The position numbers were made by a program, and so were the translations under genes. The notes beneath the pieces were generated by a model that worked only from the letters and a program-made list of their open reading frames with translations, made no database searches and was not told the origin of the DNA. Shown here piece by piece: positions 48,070 through 60,000 of a stretch of DNA of 64,000 nt. Source of the stretch: Rugalucina vietnamica (lineage: Eukaryota > Mollusca > Bivalvia > Lucinida > Lucinidae); NCBI GenBank assembly GCA_964017185.1, contig OZ024871.1:56843226-56907225 (forward strand), in the 5' to 3' direction. The number at the start of each line of letters is the position of its first letter. Position 1 is the stretch's first letter.

Positions 48070-51000
48070 CGCGTCGGCGTCCGCGTCCGCGTAGCTTCTT
48101 TCTTACGCGATATCTTTTGAACCAGTGGATGGATTTTGACCAAACTTGCATAGATACATGGTTGGGAGGGGGGAAAGAGTTGATTAGATTTTGGTGACCT
48201 TGACCTCATTTTCAAGGTCACCAGCCCATGAAAACTGATCAAATTAGGTTTTCTGACGCGATATCTTCTGAACAAATGAATGGATTTTGAGCAAACTTGC
48301 ACAAGAGCATTGTTGGGAGGAGGCTCAGAGTTGATTAGATTTTGGTGACCTTGACCTAATTTTCAAGGTCACGAGTCCATAAAAACTGTTGAAATTAGTC
48401 TTTCCAATGCAATATCTTGTTAACCTATTGATGGATTTTGACCAAACTTGCACAGAAGCATTGTTGCAAGAAGGCTCAGAGTTGATTATATTTTGGTGAC
48501 CTTGACCTAATTTTCAAGGTCACGTGTCCATAAAAAATGTTGAAATTAGTCTTTCCAATGCAGTATCTTGTAAACCAATCGATGGATTTTGACCAAACTT
48601 GCACAGAAGCATTGTTGGGAGGAGGCTCAGAGTTGATTATATTTTGGTGACCTTGACCTAATAATCAAGGTCACGAGTCCATAAAAAATGTTGAAATTAG
48701 TCTTTCCAACGCGATAACTTGTAAACTAATGGATGGATTTTGACCAAACTTGTACAGAAGCATTGTTGCGAGAAGGCGCAGAGTCGGCTAGATTTTGGTG
48801 ACCTTGACCTAATTTTCAAGGTCACAAGTCCATAAAAACTGTTGAAATTAGTCTTTCCAATGCAATATCTTGTAAACCTATTGATGGATTTTGACCAAAA
48901 TTGCACAGAAGCATTGTTTGGAGGAGGCTCAGAGGTGATTAGATTTTGGTGACCTTGACCTAATTTTCAAGGTCACGAGTCCATAAAAAATGTTGAAATT
49001 AGTCTTTCCAACGCGATAACTTGTAAACCAATAGATGGATTTTGACCAAACTTGCACAGAAGCATTGTTGCAAGAAGGCTCAGAGTTGATTAGATTTTGG
49101 TGACCTTGATCTAATTTTCAAGGTCACGAGTCCATAAAAAATGTTGAAATTAGTCTTTCCAATGCAGTATCTTGTAAACCAATCGATGGATTTTGACTAA
49201 ACTTGCACAGAAGCATTGTTGGGAAGAGGCTCAGAGTTGATTATATTTTGGTGACCTTGACCTAATAATCAAGGTCACGAGTCCATAAAAAATGTTGAAA
49301 TTAGTCTTTCCAACGCGATAACTTGTAAACGAATGGATGGATTTTGACCAAACTTGTACAGAAGCATTGTTGCGAGAAGGCGCAGAGTCGGCTAGATTTT
49401 GGTGACCTTGACCTAATTTTCAAGGTCACAAGTCCATAAAAACTGTTGAAATTAGTCTTTCCAATGCAATATCTTGTAAACCTATTGATGGATTTTGACC
49501 AAACTTGCACAGAAGCATTGTTGGGAGGAGGCTCAGAGTTGATTAGATTTTGGTGACCTTGACCTAATTTTCAAGGTCACGAGTCCATAAAAAATGTTGA
49601 AATTAGTCTTTCCAACGCGATAACTTGTAAACCAATAGATGGATTTTGACCAAACTTGCACAGAAGCATTGTTGCAAGAAGGCTCAGAGTTGATTAGATT
49701 TTGGTGACCTTGATCTAATTTTCAAGGTCACGAGTCCATAAAAAATGTTGAAATTAGTCTTTCCAATGCAGTATCTTGTAAACCAATCGATGGATTTTGA
49801 CCAAACTTGCACAGAAGCATTGTTGGGAGGAGGCTCAGAGTTGATTATATTTTGGTGACCTTGACCTAATAATCAAGGTCACGAGTTCATAAAAAATGTT
49901 GAAATTAGTCTTTCCAACGCGATAACTTGTAAACGAATGGATGGATTTTGACCAAACTTGTACAGAAGCATTGTTGCGAGAAGGCGCAGAGTCGGCTAGA
50001 TTTTGGTGACCTTGACCTAATTTTCAAGGTCACAAGTCAATAAAAAATGTTGAAATTAGTCTTTCCAACGCAGTATCTTGTAAATCAATTGACGGATTTT
50101 GACCAAACTTGCACAGAAGCATTGTTGGGAGGAGGCTCAGAGTTGATTAGATTTTGGTGATCTTGACCTAATTTTCAAGGTCACGAGTCCATAAAAAATG
50201 TTGAAATTAATCTTTCCAACGCGATAACTTGTAAACCAATTGATGGATTTTGACCAAACTTGCACAGAAGCATTGTTGCGAGAAGGCTCAGAGTTGGTTA
50301 GATTTTGGTGACCTTGACCTAATTTTCAAGGTCACGAGTCCATAAAAAAATGTTGAAATTAGTCTTTTCACTGCAATATCTTGTAAACCAATTGATGGAT
50401 TTTGACCAAACTTGCACAGAAGCATTGTTTGGAGGAGGCTCAAAGTTGATTAGATTTTGATGACCTTGACCTAATTTCCAAGGTCACGGGTCCATAAAAA
50501 CTGTTGAAATTAGTTTTTCCGATACGATATCTTGTAAACTAATAATTGATGGATTTTGACCAAACTTGCTCAGAAGCATTGTTGTGAGGAGGTTCAGAGT
50601 TAATAAGAATTTGGTGATTGTGACCCAATTTTAGACAGGGTCCAAAACAAGTTTAAACTATCAGACCTTACATGGTGTCTTCCCTAGAAAAACTTCATAT
50701 CACAAGGTAGCTACACTTCAATTACTAAACGGTTGGGGGGACATAGTTTTCCTCAGAAAACACTGTTTTAATTTACATTGCTTTTAAGGAGTAAAACTGT
50801 CTGTCTTACTGTCAGACCCCGAATCAAATTAGTTTTGTAGCATATTTCAGTATTTACATGTCAGTGGCATGTAAATTAAAGTAAAAACATGCTTTAAGTT
50901 AAAATTTCCAGTTTGGAAGGACATTCTTAACAAAGAGAAAGGTTTTGCTTTTCTTTATTGATTTGAGAATATGTAGCAGCTCTTTATCCATGAAATATTT

Positions 51001-54000
51001 GAAGGAACAGTCTAATATTTTTGGCAAACAAAAAGGGTATGGAGAATATTTAGTGGATTCTGAGTCCTCAAAAGATAAGCCAAGTCCTTTTGGTGCATTT
51101 GGTGGCACACATAAAATATATAGCATAAATTGCTAAAGTATGTTATTTATGTTATTTCTTAAACATAAGGGGTTTATAAAATGTCCATAAGCAAAGAAGT
51201 CAAGAAGGATTATATATCTAATTGGCTGCTGTTGGAATAAAAAATAGACATTTTTGCTTCAAAAAAGAGGAAACTTTACTAAATGTGCGGGGTTGAAGTA
51301 TAATGGGTTAATATTTGACTCTTCACTATCCCATTTGGATAAATTATCCAAGTGGATAAGAGCTGCAAGCTTGTATGCTTGGATATACATGTTGGGAAAC
51401 ACAAAAGGCAATGGGAAACGCGAATGATAACACAGGTCAAAGTTTATTTTTAGCTCGCCTGCACGAAGTGCATAGAGCTATTGTAGTCACCTCTGTCGTC
51501 CCCGTTTACGTTTACGTTAACGTGTACGTTTACGTGTACGTCCGCGTCCGTGTCACACTTTTGGTTAAAGTTTTTTATAAGTCTATATCTCTTGACCATG
51601 TTGATGGATCAAGTTGATACTTTGCATGTTGCTAGATATTGGTCTGAAGTTTTACGCAGTACCATCATGACCCACCCTGGGTGACCTTGAGGTCAAGGTC
51701 ACGGACTTAGAAATTTTGTGTTTAAGTTTTTGGTTAAAGTTTTTTTGGTTAAAGTTTTTGTAAGTCTGTATCTCTTGACCATATTGATGGATTGAGTTGA
51801 TACTTTGCATGTTACTACATATTGGTCTGAAGTTTTACGCAGTACCATCATGACCCACCCTGGGTGACCTTGAGGTCAAGGTCACGGACTTAGAAATTTT
51901 GTGTTTAAGTTTTTGGTTAAAGTTTTTGTAAGTCTATATCTCTTGACCATATTGATGGATTGAGTGGATACTTTGCATGTTGCTAGATATTGGTCTGAAG
52001 TTTTACGCAGTACCATCATGACCCACCCTGGGTGACTTGAGGTCAAGGTCACGGACTTAGAAATTTTGTGTTTAAGTTTTTGGTTAAAGTTTTTGTAAGT
52101 CTATATCTCTTGACCTTATTGATGGATTGAGTTGATACTTTGCATGTTGCTAGATATTGGTCTCAAGTTTTATGCAGTACCATCATGACCCACTCTTGGT
52201 GACCTTGAGGTCAAGGTCACAGACTTAGAAAATTTTGTGTTTAAGTTTTTGATTTAAGTTTTAGTAAGTTTATATCTCTTGACCATGTTGATTGATGGAG
52301 TTGATACTTTGCATGTTGGTAGATATTGTTCTGAAGTTTTATGCAATACCATCATGACTTACCCTGGGTGACCTTGAGGTCAAGTTCAGAGACTTAGAAA
52401 TTTTGTGTTAAATTTTTTGGTTAAAGTCTAAATCTCTTGAACATGTTGATGGATAAAGTTGATACTTGTATGTTGATAGATATTGGTCTCAGGTTTTATG
52501 CTGTACATCACAACTCACCTGGATGACCTTGAGGTCAGGGTCACGGACTTGGAAGTTTTGTGTTTTAGTTTTGGTTAATGTTTTTATAAGTCTATATCTC
52601 TTGAACATGTAGATTGATCAAGTTGATACTTTGCATTGGTCTGAAGTTTTATGTTGTACCATCATGACCCACTCGAGTGACCTTGAGGTCAAGGTCATGG
52701 GTCATAGATTTTAACAGATGTAGTGGCAAAGCACAAGTCAGGCGAGCTACGCTGTCCTGCGACAGCTCTTATTAACACATTTTATTGGGCCCTAATATGG
52801 GTAATATTAATGTATTTACATGATATAATACATGTTGGTTGATGCTGTTTTATTTGGGTTGGGTCCGTAGGGATGGAGATAGTACCTAATGGGATAATGC
52901 TACCAGAAGACCGGACGGGGAGGATGACGGGGGAGGCCTACGTACAGTTCGCTTCCCCAGACATAGCTGAGAGGGCACTATCTAAACACAAGGAAAGAAT
53001 TGGGCACAGGTGGGAGGCGTGAGGGGCCCCTAGGGGTTCATTAACTAGTTAAAGACAACATGAGGCGGGTCTGTGACACAGGAGGGTGGTTATGTGCCCT
53101 GTCAGGCTGGGGCACAGAAGTGGGTTGGTATGGTATGCCCTGTCAGGCCAGGGCGCGGAGGTGGGATAGTACCGTATGCCCTGTCCGGGGCACAAAGGTG
53201 GGATGGTATGGTATGGTTGGGAGAAGGGGCCACAGGGCTTCCCAAGGTTTGAGTGGTGTGGTTGTAGTTATAATGTTATTTCACTTCAGTACCTTTTTCT
53301 TTTGCTTTAGTTATTTGTTTTCCTGCTCTGTTTTCATTCTTATTAGCTCAACTGAGCAGAAAGCTTCACCTGAGCTGAAGGCTCATAGGTGAGCTTATAG
53401 GATAGGCAGGTATCCGGCGTCCATCAGTCGTCCTTCAACATTTTCAAATGAACTCTCCTTTGAAACAAGAAGGCAGATTGCTTTCATATTAAACATCTAG
53501 CATCTATAGGTGGAGGGAACATAAATTTTGTTTTGTTCTGATTGGATTGCTCTGGTTACTATGGCAACTTATGCTTCCCATAGGCTTGTATTATAAATGA
53601 GAGAAAGTGAAAATTGTCAATATTTGCTGTTTCCTTGGAAAATTTTGAATTTTGTTTTACAGAAATGTTTATAGAGTTTTAGTCCTTTATGTTTCATAGG
53701 ACTTTTGCCCTTATTACTTATTTTCATGGCTTGCAGGGGCCTTATAAAGGCTAAATTTTCGACAAAATGTGCAAAAATCTTCTCTTCGGAAACTGTTTGG
53801 GGGATGAAGCCTATACTTGGTTTACATGCTCCTTACTTAAGCGTCTACATAAATTGTGTTTTTTACTTTGTCAGATAAAAGCACTGACAAAGTGCAACTT
53901 AAATGGGAAAAATGAAAATTGTCAAAGTTGTATCTTTGCAGATATTTGAATTTTGCTTTTGCAGAAATGTTTATTGTGTATTCCTCTATATTTTGTATGA

Positions 54001-57000
54001 CTTTTGTCCAAATCGCTAATTTTGATTGGTGGCTGGGGCCTGATAAAGGGTAATTTTTTTTAAAAAATATTAAAAAATCTGTAAAGGAGATAAAGTCTGT
54101 CCTTGGTATACATACATGTTCCTGCATGAGCCTCTACATAAATTGTGTTTTTTGTTGCTGTCTGATAAGAACTCTGGTTGCTATGGCAAGTTTCCATAGA
54201 CTTATAATGGGAAAAGTAGAAATTGGCTGCACCTGCCATCTGGTTGGGGATATTTGAATTCTGTTTTTGCAGAAATATTTATAAAGTAGCCCTTTACGCT
54301 GCATATGACATTTCATCCAAATTGTTTGATTTGATATACATTTGACCCTAAATTTTGCATTGAGCAATAGCCATAAACTCAGGTGAGCTTTGTGGCCCAT
54401 GGGCCTCTGGTGTTTAGTGCATCTACTGGGCTTCAATGTTTAAAACTGTTGGGTGTTCAATGTTTAAACCTTAAACATGATGGGTGGAGTACAGATATTT
54501 TTTGGGCAAATTTGCCTCATGCAGGCTTGAAAATAAGTAACGAGTGCAGTAAAAAGGTGAGGAGGGTTAAATATTTAGGAGCCCACTACAATGTTACTGT
54601 GAACTTGTGCATGTTAACATGTCAGCTGATGCCCTCCTTTTTAATTGTCTTAGCCACAGTTATAAGAGTCTTTGTTACTTCATCTGTCTGTGTCAGTTGT
54701 TTTTTTTTAACCAAGTTTAGTGTTAAAATCAGGTAGGTAGAAAGTTTAAGAGTGTATGTTTCTGTACTATGATTGTCCATTACAATTATTTCAGCGGCCG
54801 CATGGGAAAACCAACAGTCTGCTTAGGCAAAACCAAGCCGCAGATCAGCTTTGCAATAACTGTGAAGCTGATCAGTGCCTTTGTTTTTGCTACAGAGATA
54901 GTACATTCCCTCTTCCACTTATATCCGAAATTTTAAGCTTCTAGCCTGCGTCTGTGACTGTACAGCCTGGTTTATGTTGGACTTGGTCAGAAACCCAAAT
55001 TGTTGGTTTTCTCACGCACAGGCTCATATAACTTGTATTGCATTTTCACACCATGAGACCAGACTGAAAGGTAAGACTTCGGAAATCTAAATGATGACAC
55101 AATCACCATACTTTCTTAATGTGCTTCAGTGTGATTTTGAAAAAGACAATTTGTGAAAGATGTATGATGAGAAGGTTAACCTTCAAACATTATGTCCACA
55201 CCAGAAGTAAATTTTCTGCAATAATGTCCTTTTGGGTTTAGGTCATTGATCAGCACGCTGGCATAGTCATTTGTTGGAACTTTATCAAAGCTTTCTGCTT
55301 CACAACAAGCCCGAGTTGAATAGTTGTAGCATAAAAACAACTTGTACTAGTCAACCATTCAAGAAAATAGTTATGCACCATTTACTGGCGGATAATTCAT
55401 AGGCCTAATTCACCCTGGAACTTGTCAATAATTTGAGATTATATATGAGCCGCCTCATGTGAAAACCAACAATTTGCATATGCGAAAACAAAGGCGCAGA
55501 TCAGCTTCGCGGTAACCGCGAAGCTGATCAGCGCCTTTGTTTTCGCTACTGAGATAGTACAATTCCTCTTCTACTTAAATCCGAAATTTCAAGCTTCTAG
55601 CTCTTTTCTGTTTCTGTGCAGGCCGGTTGGTGTCAGACCTGTTCGAAAACCACATTGTTGGTTTTCCCACGAGGCGGCTCATATTATTCAACATTGTAAC
55701 ATTTTGCTGAACTAAACATGATACATGATAGTCATTGTGTATAAGCCTAGTCTTTTACCTGTGAAGCAAGCCATATTTTGCTTGAGTGTGGAACTTAATC
55801 ATAATATGCACTCATATTGAGAACTTAACATGATGATCGTAGGCCTAGCCCTAGACTTATAAGGTAAGGTAAATTCTGTCTGTGTGGGGTCAAGTTTGTA
55901 TCAGTTTGGCCTGGTTTTGCACCAGCTTGGTTCAAAATTTGTAAATAAATGAAAACAGGTTAACAGGATACTACAGTATATTGTCCAGCAGTAATTGTTT
56001 ATACTAACTCTACATTTAAAAAAACAAACTATATGTGTATGCCTGTATTCTGTGTTGATTTTGTTGGCAACACAAGGTGTTATTGATTTTTCAGGTATAT
56101 TGAGATCTTCAAGAGCACCCTGAATGAAGCCTCTGTTGCTATGAATGTGGGTGGTATGTCAGCCCGTCCTCGCCCCCTGATGGCTGGTATGAATCGCCCG
56201 AGCCCATACGACAGGTCGGAGAGGATGGGTATGGGTATGGGTGGCGGTGGAGGGGGAATGAGGCAGGGCATGCGGGGAATGGCCGGCATGGGAGGAAGAA
56301 ATCTCAAAGGTAATATATTGTCTGTAGTGAAGTTTAGTGATAAAAGGATCATGCTTTATCCCTTTCTTCTGTGAAGAAAGATTTTTTTCTGACCAAATAT
56401 CAAGCCTCTATTTTGATTATTTTCAGAGCAAAAAGTATCAGGATAAAAAAACTGAAAAAAAAAAAAAAAATAAAAATAAAAAAAAAAAAAAAAAAAAAAA
56501 AAATAGCAAACTACATTTCAATCTCCTAATAATGTGCCTCACTATAGTATGGTTCTCAATATATTGCAGCCATGCCATGGCTTCCAAATTATTCATTTTG
56601 CTATATGTCTCTTGTAAATAACCTCATTACAACACAGTTTCACTTATAACATGGTCTGTTTCCATGGATCCCTTAGATAGCATTATAATGAGGTTGTATC
56701 ACTGAGATTGCCTATATCACAAAACTGTAAGATGAATGGTTATGGACTTTCTCCCTTGATAATGCCAGGTTATGGATTTTCTTCCTTGATAATATTTCAG
56801 GATTTTATGATGACGATGATGACGACTTTGATTTTGGTGGTGGCGGTGGTATGATGAATCAGATGGGGAACATGAACGCCATGGGCGGGGGAGGGATGAT
56901 GAATCGTCGTGGCAACATGAGACAGCAGCAGAGAATGGGTGGCAGAATGAACACAATGAACATGATGAGAGACAGGTTTGCCCAGCCTGGCAGTCATTAC

Positions 57001-60000
57001 GTGAGCAAGACGGGACATTCCGTCCACATGAGGGGATTACCATTCCAAGCTCTGGAGAGTGATATCAGTGATGTGAGTTTGCAAAATTTCTGTCTGACAT
57101 CTCTTTATTGTTTAGAAACTATATGTTGATATGTATTACATGTATTTCAAAATCAAAATTAGTAAACAAATCCCACCACATGTGCTCAGATGACAATAGG
57201 CTACATGATTCCCAAAAATTCTTCTGTGAAAAATATATCTATATGAACAAAATATTAATTACTGGTTCTATTGAAAAAGAAAAGAAAATTTGTCAAGTGA
57301 TAGTTGCTTATTTGATGGTGTTTCATTATGGTGCCCTCACCACTCTGGGTTCGACACCAACTCAGCTCGTATGTTGGACGAGCCAAGGTCTGCTTGCAGA
57401 CATGTCTGATTTTTTTCCTAGGGAAAAACTTTATGTCCTGGGCACCATTTGTGATTAATTAATCTGGATATTAGCAAAGTAATTTTGAATGTGTTGTAAA
57501 ACTTATAGTTAAAAATAACATTATATTGTTTTCTCTGTAGTTTTTCTCCCCACTTGTACCTGTGAGGATAGAGTTTGAGTTCAATCCTATGGATGGTCGT
57601 CCGACTGGGGAGGCTAATGTTGACTTCTCTACACATCAGGAGGCTGTAGAAGGCATGAAAAAACATAAAACAAACATGCGTAAGTTTTTGGTTCTGCATT
57701 AACAATTTCTATCCAAAAAATAGAGAAAACACGCACCATCCTCAGTTTGCATCTAAGGTTGTTTTAATTGATAAAGAATTTATTGGTTAGTGAAAACTTT
57801 TCTCACACTGAGTAATAGTGTCATGTTCTGTTGTCCTACTATGTAAATGATGGAAAAATATTGCAAAACTCTTGAAAGAAATTTCCAAATTTCTCATTGG
57901 ACAGCGTTTTTAACTTGACCCAATATGTAAAATTCCAATTAATGTCGCATGCAGTGTCAACGACATACTACATGTACCTGGCTATTTTAAGCTTGCAGAT
58001 TAATGAATGTTTAAATATTCAAGACCATGCAAATAGCAAATATTATAGCAAATATTCAAGACCAGTTTGGTTATTAGAATCTAGCCTGCTCAAGAGTAAT
58101 TGTTAAATTCTCTGTTTTTTTCAATGCAAGGCCGTCGTCGGCGGTCCGGCTATGGCCGGACCACTTTTTTGGCCGAAAATGGTTTCGGCCGGACCACAAT
58201 TTTCGATTATTCGGCCGAAAATGTGTTAGCCTTTTCGACTTTTTTTTAAGTTTGATGGCCCAATCTTAAGTAAACAATTGATATTAAGCATACTCGGTCA
58301 ATCTGACCGAGGGTGTGAAAGACGGTCGTTATAAAAAACGATCATGAAAATGACACCTGTATTAAAGACAGGCATTGTCGTTATTTGATTGTGACGGATA
58401 ATCGTTTGAAGTGAAGGTGCATCAAAGTGTTCTTTTATACATACGGTGAATAAAACCGATTCTCTGTGATCTTAAAAAATTTAAAAAGGTGTAAAACTGT
58501 ATTTCACGACTAAACATAATTTCACAATAACACTTTCACGGTTTATAATCATTGCATTAAATCAAACAAGATGCCGAAAAATCGTTTACGTATAAAATTT
58601 TCGTAAATATTATTTTCTTCATATTCAAAAATTTGTTAAAACGTGCATATTATTCTTCTATCATGGATACCGCCGGATCCTAATCAACCGACGTCTTTCA
58701 AATTCCCTTGAGCGTTCCTTCGGCAAGGCAAATAGGAGCTTTCATGAGTCATGGTTTTCGACCAGGACATGGCTTCATCATAATGAAACCTATAAAATAA
58801 GCAGCGCTTCAAGGGAAAAAATTTACCCAAAGTGCATTAAAATCGTCTGTATGGACGTCCGAAACTGATATAAAAATTTCTCGGGGGATCTCCCCCGAAC
58901 TCCCCTTACGAGAGGGGGATTGTCCCCTCTCGTGCTCTCCCCCAACTTGTGCCTTCGGCACTCGTACTTAAAACGTCTTTGCAGTTTCATGGCCGGACCA
59001 CATTTCAAAAGCCGACGACGGCCCTGCAATGCCGAAGTAGTTAAAATATTGCTCTGACTACATAGATGTAGACATTAATTGTATGACTTTATATTGGCTT
59101 TGGGGGAAAAAAAAGAGGAAAAATTATAAAAATCAAACCTTTCAACTTTCATGAACCATGAATGTTTATTTCAGAGCACAGATACATAGAACTGTTCCTG
59201 AACTCCACACCAGCTGGTCGCAGTGACGGGGGGATGTCAGGAGGTGGGGCAGGGTTTGGTGGTGGGGGCAACATGGCCGACAACTTTGACAACATGGGAG
59301 GCAACATGGAGGGAAATATGGGCATGATGGGAATGAATAAAGCTCAGATGAATATGATGGCACAAGCAGGTGATTATTGCTTAATAGGCCCCGAGATTGC
59401 AAAACTTAACTTGTCTGAACACAAAGTCTATCCTGCTTATAAATCCAGGAACATACAAAAATATGGCTTTAATTCCCTGTGACAAATACATGTAACAGAC
59501 TAACATCACTTTCTAAAATGGAACATTTTATTCAGTACAACAAAAAGGGCTGTCTAGTTGTAGAAAATATTTTAGGCATAAAGCATGAGGGGCAGCAAGT
59601 TTATTATTGCATCTTTACGCACATGATCTATGGTATAACTTGTACTTTTTAGCAACCTATGTTTGCTTGGCCTTGAATTTAATTTTGACGTTTTTTCTTA
59701 AAAATCCACTAACGAATGTCAGTGTTCTTGTAAGTCTGTCTGACATGTTAGACCAGAAGTAGCCTCGGTCGGACGAAAATTTTTGTGACACAGGACCGTA
59801 TGTAAGAAAATTGTGGGAAACATTAGAATGAATATCAATTTCAACGTCAAAATTGGTTTGTTTATCTTTCTTTCAAATAGTATCCAAAGCACATCTTGGA
59901 GGCGGTGATGGTAAATTGTAATTAAGATTAATCAAGTTCTTGTTTAATTTTGGCTTTTGTACAAGCTTTATAGATCATGAGAAAACCTGATTAGCATTTA

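Noticed and set aside
47877-48302. Arg-rich and Pro/Thr-rich frames at the GTCGGC microsatellite
   Set aside because: Translation of a hexanucleotide repeat inside a mobile element.
48095-50640. Regularly spaced repeats resembling a CRISPR array
   Set aside because: Units are contiguous 151-bp monomers without unique spacers, in an animal intron; no Cas genes are present.
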